Positions 58,617 through 64,000 of a stretch of DNA of 64,000 nucleotides are shown here, one piece after another. Each line of letters begins with the position of its first letter. Within the stretch, counting starts at the first letter, position 1. The stretch spans positions 3,162,001 to 3,226,000 of the forward strand of contig CM074134.1 in NCBI GenBank assembly GCA_037178625.1. The letters are read 5' to 3'. Made by a program: the position numbers and the translations under genes. Under the pieces are notes generated by a model that was not told where the DNA came from, searched no databases, and saw nothing but the letters and a program-made list of their open reading frames with translations. Source of the DNA: Skeletonema tropicum (lineage: Eukaryota; Bacillariophyta; Thalassiosirophyceae; Thalassiosirales; Thalassiosiraceae).

Positions 58617-59391
58617 ACTTTGATGTGGTGGTGGAGGATATATAATAATGAGAGGCAAGGGGAAAGGAGGGGATAGCTTTCGATTCAACGATGCAGACAA
58701 GTGCAGCACCCAGACCTAGTCGCTCTCCAGCGGATTTGAATGTTGATTTCAACTAGACTTAAGAGTAGACACTAAATGCTATAGAGATAGAGAGGGGTGC
58801 GATCAAGGAAAGAGTGCTGCAGCAGTAGTCATGTTGATGTTGGTTGGATTGATAGTGATAGATATGAAAAGATACCCCCGGGAGCGGGAGCGGGAGGCCC
58901 AATAACAGACCTACCATAATTTCTTCTATTATACATCACACTTATCTTCTCTGTAGCTTGGTATTCTTCCAATGCATTGATGTAGATGTAGTCTGTCTCA
59001 TCGCTGCCAAACTTCATTTGATGTCAATTCCAGTTCCAGTATGTGGATGTGGATGTTGCTATATCTATATTGCTATGCTTCAGATCATATCATCGCACCT
59101 CAGACTAGACGGTAGACTCTGCCTGAGAGACGTCTCTGGCCACTGGCCAGCGTCCTCTTCAAGTCAAAGTGACAGCTTTCTATTTGTATTTGAGAGGATA
59201 GTTGTAGTTGTATGTAGTTGATGATGGAGATGAGTAAGTATCTGATCACCAACACCGCCTAACATTACACCTACATAGAAACCCATCTACAAGCCCACCA
59301 CATTTCTCCTCCACAATGACGAGTGCGTAGTGCGTACTGCGTCTTACATCGTCTCCTACACTACTGAACTGTTAGTACATCAAACCGACAT

Positions 59392-59700
59392 ATGGCAGCG
59401 CCTTCATCCCCAGCGGCCACCGCTCTAGCTAGCAACTGCACCCCTGCTGCTGCTGTGAATGTGAACAGTAATAATGAAGTAACGAGGAGGCCAAGAAAGC
59501 GTCTCAAGCCGCAGGAAGAAAACGACGAGCAGAATAATGATGTAATTTCGTTAGCATCTCCCGACGCCTCATCTCATCATTGCAGCATCGATAATAGCTC
59601 CTCATCTTTGCTCGACAACAGCAGCTCTACCACAGTGTGGGGCTTTAGCTTTAGGTTATTTCTGTGCTACGGTAAACTGCGTAGGCTACTGGTATTTTGA
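59392..59700 (+). pseudogene. Short N-terminal module MAAPSSPAAT..., D1 copy
   Basis: 102 codons. An Ala/Ser-rich start is followed by a basic patch, RRPRKRLKPQEEND, like a nuclear localisation signal. After TTVWGFSF the frame runs into the 140-bp dispersed module and stops, so the tail (RLFLCYGKLRRLLVF) is repeat-derived. This looks like the head of a larger gene cut off at a duplication joint; the third copy at 63802 may be the head of the complete gene. Confidence 0.5.
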
Positions 59701-59845
59701 ACAAGAAAAGCATCTGTGAATGGCTGAGAAGACTCTTGAGTCGACTGAATGAGAGCTACTTTTTGTGAAGTGGATCGCAATACGCAATACTCTAGAGCTG
59801 GGTGAGTGAGAGTATTGTAAAAGTCATAAGATGTGTATCTCCAGA

Positions 59846-60015
59846 ACGAGTCTTCAAAACAGGAAAAAGGACTGGACTCAAGATCAAATTGTTAAAGCCA
59901 CGAGCCGGCGCAAGACCAAGATCTCTGCAAAACGAGTCTTCAAAACAGGAAACAGGACTGGACTCAAGACTCAAGATCAAATAGGTAGCCACGAGCCGGC
60001 GCAAGACCAAGATCT
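59846..60015. repeat. Tandem duplication of about 83 bp upstream of the D1 gene
   Basis: AACGAGTCTTCAAAACAGGA ... CACGAGCCGGCGCAAGACC occurs twice here and once in D2 (62376-62470). Confidence 0.8.
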
Positions 60016-60108
60016 TTCCATTTCCATCCAACGAATAAGAAGTATTGTACCCAGTTGCCATAACCATAACACTTTGACTCTACCACAATCTATACCAATA
60101 TCATCAAA

Positions 60109-60798
60109 ATGAACACAGACGCCGCCGCTAGTGACAACGAAGCTGCCGCTGCTGACAAAGAAAAAATGAACAATCTTCCATTCGTTCGTCTGCATGTGAA
60201 TAGAGAATGTGGCGTAGAAGGTGGGCATCTCGTCGATGCTTTTGTCAACCCAAAATACTCTACTGGCAAAGTATCTGATGCCTCAAAACATCAACTCATT
60301 CCATTGAATGAAGATGGGTCTATCATCGATCTTGGCTGGTCTTACTCACCAGATGGGTACATCATCGATAATTATCAATTGAGAATTGAGCATGCTGATT
60401 ATGTAAGCCATCTAGCGACCTGGAGATATGTCGCAATCCGTAACAGCGATGGAAAGTTTATTTCTTGTCGTCGTAAAGCTTGGTTTCCGAAATTGGGCTG
60501 GACATCTCTCACCGAATATCGTGAGAAAATTGGCAAGTTCGAGATGTTTCAGTTAGAGCGTGATCCAGACACTGATTACTTCAGTTTCAAGTCTCATAAC
60601 CACATGTATTTGCAACTTAATCTTACATTCAAGACCACTCCCTGCAGGCCGCCTTCGTTCGGCTGGAGGGTTGTTCCCTTGCTCGATGAGGCTCCCGCAC
60701 CAACTACCTCATCAGAACGCATTGGTGAAGTGGTTAGAGGGGGGGCCATGGTTGCTGCAAGGGTGGTAGTCGGTGCGGCAACTGGAATCCCACTTTGA
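60109..60798 (+). CDS. Beta-trefoil (fascin-like) protein fused to repeat R5
   Basis: 229 residues. Residues about 20-175 contain VRLHVNRECGVEGGHLVDAF, TWRYVAIRNSDGKFIS, EKIGKFEMFQLERD and YFSFKSHNHMYLQL. These are short strands with the 'G.F.S....W...E.F' and 'F.S..N.YL' spacing of beta-trefoil proteins such as fascin; this is an inference from pattern only. From about residue 180 the frame enters R5 (GWRVVPLLDEAPAPTTSS...), so the original C-terminus is lost and replaced by repeat-coded residues. The start is the first ATG after AATATCATCAAA, and the same start is kept in D2. Confidence 0.55.
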   Translation: MNTDAAASDNEAAAADKEKMNNLPFVRLHVNRECGVEGGHLVDAFVNPKYSTGKVSDASKHQLIPLNEDGSIIDLGWSYSPDGYIIDNYQLRIEHADYVSHLATWRYVAIRNSDGKFISCRRKAWFPKLGWTSLTEYREKIGKFEMFQLERDPDTDYFSFKSHNHMYLQLNLTFKTTPCRPPSFGWRVVPLLDEAPAPTTSSERIGEVVRGGAMVAARVVVGAATGIPL

Positions 60799-60870
60799 CT
60801 TTGATGTGGTGGTGGAGGATATATATAATGATAATGAGGCAGGGAGAAAGGAGGGGATAGTTTTCGATTC
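60640..60870 (+). repeat. Dispersed 3'-flank repeat R5, copy 5
   Basis: The shortest R5 version. It forms the 3' end of the D1 gene and the joint to D2, and continues to GGAGGGGATAG. Confidence 0.7.
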
Positions 60871-61115
60871 AACGATGCAGACAAGTGCAGCACCCAGACC
60901 CAGTCGCTCTCCAGCGGATTTGAATGTTGATTTCAACTAGACTTAAGAGTAGACACTAAATACTATAGAGATAGAGAGGGGTGCGATCAAGGAAAGAGTG
61001 CTGCAGCAGTAGTCATGTTGGTTGGATTGATAGTGATAGATATGAAAAGATACCCCCGGGAGCAGTGCCCAATAACAGGCCTACAATAATTTCTTCTTCT
61101 ATCACATCACACTTA

Positions 61116-61437
61116 GGCGGCTTTGACTTGATGTCTCGTATTATTGAACCCCCCCCTCATTTTGAGGGCCCAGTCCAAGACATTGTAGAACAACAGCAAT
61201 GTGCAGAACCACACGGTGCCATCTAGAAGCTGATATTGTCTCAGAAGCGAGACGTCTAATACCGGTATGACACCACTACGATACAGATATATTTGGATGT
61301 GACACAACCTATTTTGGGTAAATTGGGTGCCCATTGGGTATCTTGCGTTCTGCATTTGGTTGCGTTCTAACCCCCCACCCCCCCCTCACTTTTTGGATTT
61401 GGGTGTCAATAATACGGGACATCAAGTCAAAGCCGCC
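61116..61437. mobile_element. 322-bp MITE, TTA target duplication
   Basis: The ends are 32-bp inverted repeats with one mismatch, starting GGCGGCTTTGACTTGATGTC. TTA is duplicated (61113-61115, 61438-61440), and D1 shows the empty site CACACTTATCTTC at 58937. A 3-bp TTA duplication is the PIF/Harbinger hallmark. The interior has C-rich runs and no coding capacity. Confidence 0.93.
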
Positions 61438-61892
61438 TTATCTTCTCTGTAGCTTGGTATTCTTCCAATTCATTGATGTAGATGTAGTCTGTCTCATCGC
61501 TGCCAAACCAAACTTCTTTGATGTCAATTCCAGTTCCTATGTGGATGTGATTGTTGCTATATCTATATTGCTATGCTTCAGATCATATCATCGCACCTCA
61601 GACCTCAGACTAGTCGGTAGACTCTGCCTAAGCGACGTCTCTGGCCACTGGCCAGCGTCCTCTTCAAGTCAAAGTGACAGCTTTCTATTTGTATTTGAGA
61701 GGGTAGTTGTAGTTGTAGTTGATGATGGAGATGAGTAAGTATCTGATCGCCAACACCGCCTAACATTACACCTACATAGAAACCCATCTACAAGCCCACC
61801 ACATTTCTCCTCCACAATGACTAGTGCGTAGTGCGCACTGCGTCTTACATCGTCTTCTACACTACTGAACTGTTAGTACATCAAACCGACAT

Positions 61893-62195
61893 ATGGCAGC
61901 GCCTTCATCCCCAGCGACCACCGCTCTAGCTAGCAACTGCACCCCTGCTGCTGCTGTGAATGTGAACAGTAATAATGAAGTTACGAGGAGGCCAAGAAAG
62001 CGTCTCAAGCCGCAGGAAGAAAACGACGAGCAGAATAATGATGTAATTTCGTCATCTTCCGACGCCTCATCTCATTGCAGCATCGATAATAGCTCCTCAT
62101 CTTTGCTCGACAACAGCAGCTCTACCACAGTGTGGGGCTTTAGCTTTAGGTTATTTCTGTGCTACGGTAAACTGCGTAGGCTACTGGTATTTTGA
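61893..62195 (+). pseudogene. Short N-terminal module MAAPSSPATT..., D2 copy
   Basis: 100 codons. It differs from the D1 copy by a few substitutions and loss of three codons around the SerAlaSerPro stretch. It runs into the dispersed module in the same way. Confidence 0.5.
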
Positions 62196-62562
62196 ACAAG
62201 AAAAGCATCTGTGAATGGCTGAGAAGACTCTTGAGTCGACTGAATGAGAGCTACTTTTTGTGAAGTGGATCTGCCAAATGTGGTCATCATGATGTAAGTG
62301 ACACGCTGTTACATATCGGGTAGCAATACTAGCTGGAGTGAGAGTATTGTAAAAGTCATAAGATGTGTATCTCCAGAACGAGTCTTCAAAACAGGAAACA
62401 GGACTGGACTCAAGATCAAAAAATTGGTATATTATTATTTAGCCACGAGCTGGCGCAATACCAAGATCTTTCCATTTCCATCCAACGAATAAGAAGTATT
62501 GTACCCAGTTGCCATAACCATAACACTTTGACTCTACCACAATCTATACCAATATCATCAAA

Positions 62563-62907
62563 ATGAACACAGACGCCGCCGCTAGTGACAACGAAGCTGC
62601 CGCTGCTGACAAAGAAAAAATGAACAATCTTCCATTCGTTCGTCTGCATGTGAATAGAGAATGTGGCGTAGAAGGTGGGCATCTCGTCGATGCTTTTGTC
62701 AACCCAAAATACTCTACTGGCAAAGTATCTGATGCCTCAAAGCATCAACTCATTCCATTGAATGAAGATGGGTCTATCATCGATCTTGGCTGGTCTTACT
62801 CACCAGATGGGTACATCATCGATAATTATCAATTGAGAATTGAGCATGCTGATTATGTAAGCCATCTAGCGACCTGGAGATATGTCGCAATCCGTAACAG
62901 TGATTGA
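62563..62907 (+). pseudogene. Beta-trefoil-like gene, D2 copy, truncated
   Basis: 114 codons identical in predicted sequence to the start of the D1 gene, as far as AIRNSD. GATGG has become GATTG, giving a TGA stop, and six bases later the similarity to D1 ends. About half of the presumed trefoil is missing. Confidence 0.7.
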
Positions 62908-63801
62908 AAGTGAGGCTGATCTATGCCGCCTTCGTTCTTATTGATGCGCTCGTGCCAACCAATCATGTTATTCGCCCCATTAAGAGAAGTGTCTTTGTGA
63001 GGGCCCCTGACCGAGCTCCTTTTTTTGACATGATATCGCTGATTGAAGGGTAAAGGGGTCGCTTTTTTTGGATCTCACGATCCTTCAAATGGACGCTTTT
63101 TCGCGAGGCCCTCTCGGCCGAGCTGTGTTCACATCGTTTTGGAATTTTGATACGTCAAGTTGGTACTATTCGATTCAGCTTGAAAAGAGCTTTCCAACGG
63201 TTGTCGATTTTGGTCAAATTCGGACCCTAAAGGTGAAATTCTGGCTCTGGAGCCGGTTTGCAAGCCGCCGAGCACTTTCTTGACCCGTTTTTGACCGATT
63301 CCATCTGTTGAAAGAAGTCGTCCAATCGAGCTGATTATACCTCGAATCGATAGAGCACGATGAGAGCTTTCCAAAACGACACTTATCGCCGTCATTGGCC
63401 GCGTAGGAGTCGAGATATCGGCCATGGTCATTTTTGAAAGTAGCTTGAGCTGTTTGATTCAAAAACTGAAAGGTGGATGCCGCTTTGCAGATCTTCAGAA
63501 AGAGGACCACGTCCATGACCCATGATACGACAGCGAGCTATCTGGCTGAGTTAGATATGTATGTAGGTAAACGTATGCTCACTTAACAGTAAGTTTAGCA
63601 ATATGTAGATATGCTTCAAGCGACGAGGTACAGAGAGTACTGGCATAGTACAGTATTTATGTATCGAGCTTTTCTATCTACTTGCACGTGCGTGTCTTCT
63701 ACCACGTCGCCTTCTTCCGCACAGTTGTAACTTCAATCAACTCATCAACTTCGGTAAGCAAGGCACAAGGCACTCAGCCTACATCATAATGATCTACCGA
63801 C
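62908..63801. repeat. Inverted diverged copy of the array foldback element, then spacer
   Basis: 63060-63445, read on the minus strand, follows 9905-10290 with many substitutions: GGCCGATATC, CCAATGACGGCGAT, TTTTGGAAAGCT, CTCTATCGATT, GATTGGACGACTT, GGTCAAAAACG, CGTTGGAAAGCTC. 63446-63801 shows no gene; it is the upstream flank of the 63802 ORF. Confidence 0.75.
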
Positions 63802-64000
63802 ATGGCAGCGCCTTCATCCCCAGCGGCCACCGCTCTAGCTAGCAACTGCACCCCTGATGCTGCTGCTGCTGCTGCTGTGAACAATAATAATAACGTTACA
63901 AGGCGGCCAACAAAGCGTCTCAAGCCGCAGGAAGAAAACGACGAGCAGAAAAATGATGATCATGTAATTTCGTCAGCAGCATCTCCCGACGCCTCATCTC
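63802..64000 (+). CDS. MAAPSSPAAT... gene, third copy, runs off the window
   Basis: Same N-terminal module as 59392 and 61893, with an expanded Ala run (GCTGCTGCT) and RRPTKRLKPQEENDEQ. Its upstream DNA differs from that of D1 and D2. The frame is open to the last base, so the full product is not visible. Confidence 0.55.
   Translation, partial: MAAPSSPAATALASNCTPDAAAAAAVNNNNNVTRRPTKRLKPQEENDEQKNDDHVISSAASPDASS

Larger units (their letters stand above)
58616..62907. repeat. Tandem duplication, D1 (58616-60797) and D2 (60798-62907)
   Basis: The two units match through a flank with CTCTCCAGCGGATTTGAATG, a short N-terminal ORF, the 140-bp dispersed module and a beta-trefoil-like gene. D2 has a 322-bp MITE and lacks the gene's 3' part. 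A third copy of the N-terminal ORF starts at 63802. The 58616-59391 flank itself holds no gene. Confidence 0.85.

Noticed and set aside
1..64000. Bacterial or CRISPR-type system
   Set aside because: Introns, LINE and MITEs show eukaryotic DNA; the 2.24-kb tandem units have no short repeat-spacer structure.

Overview
The window is nuclear DNA of a eukaryotic microalga, most likely a diatom and probably a centric one. The grounds are short GT-AG introns of about 100 bp, long low-complexity Ser/Asn/His/Gln/Asp-rich proteins, MORN repeats combined with a Cys-His module of the form CxxHP..LRR..GxWK..CPxC that I associate with diatom proteomes, and a high load of DNA transposons plus a LINE. The species cannot be fixed from sequence alone. 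There is no bacterial operon structure, rRNA, CRISPR array or recognisable tRNA.

Layout. 1-2493 holds no gene I recognise. 2494-3558 (-) is an intact two-exon isochorismatase-like hydrolase. 4054-5707 is a Harbinger-like DNA transposon with perfect 32-bp inverted ends and a transposase lacking its catalytic domain. 6084-9428 (-) is a single-exon 1114-residue MORN protein. From its first codons onward the DNA becomes a 20.3-kb tandem array (9148-29401) of nine units of about 2.24 kb. Each unit carries the 5' end of the MORN gene, its upstream DNA, and a foldback segment packed with GGTGG/CCACC motifs and small GC-rich hairpins. Eight units therefore encode a stand-alone 119- or 129-residue version of the Cys-His module.

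29402-41369 (block A) and 45893-58615 (block B) are two direct copies of one segment of about 8.2 kb. In order it holds a chimeric MORN-gene/unknown-gene fragment, an isochorismatase-like gene (+), a 360-residue unknown gene (-), and two copies of an unknown cysteine-repeat gene (called family C here). Comparing the blocks shows clean insertions in one copy only. Block A carries a 3.77-kb element with inverted ends of about 97 bp, itself interrupted by a 5'-truncated LINE with a 13-bp target duplication. Block B carries a 512-bp hairpin MITE, a 1.62-kb element with CAC...GTG ends, and a 2.35-kb hAT-like element. Between the blocks lie a broken DDE transposase gene and an unrecognised ORF. 58616-64000 is a further tandem duplication of a short N-terminal module plus a beta-trefoil-like gene, with a 322-bp TTA-flanked MITE in the second copy and a third copy running off the window.

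Function. The only clear enzyme is the isochorismatase-like hydrolase, present as two intact copies and one frameshifted copy. Most of the remainder records gene duplication, truncation, fusion and transposition. The most unusual features are the MORN-head array with its quadruplex-prone foldback segment and the uncharacterised family C.
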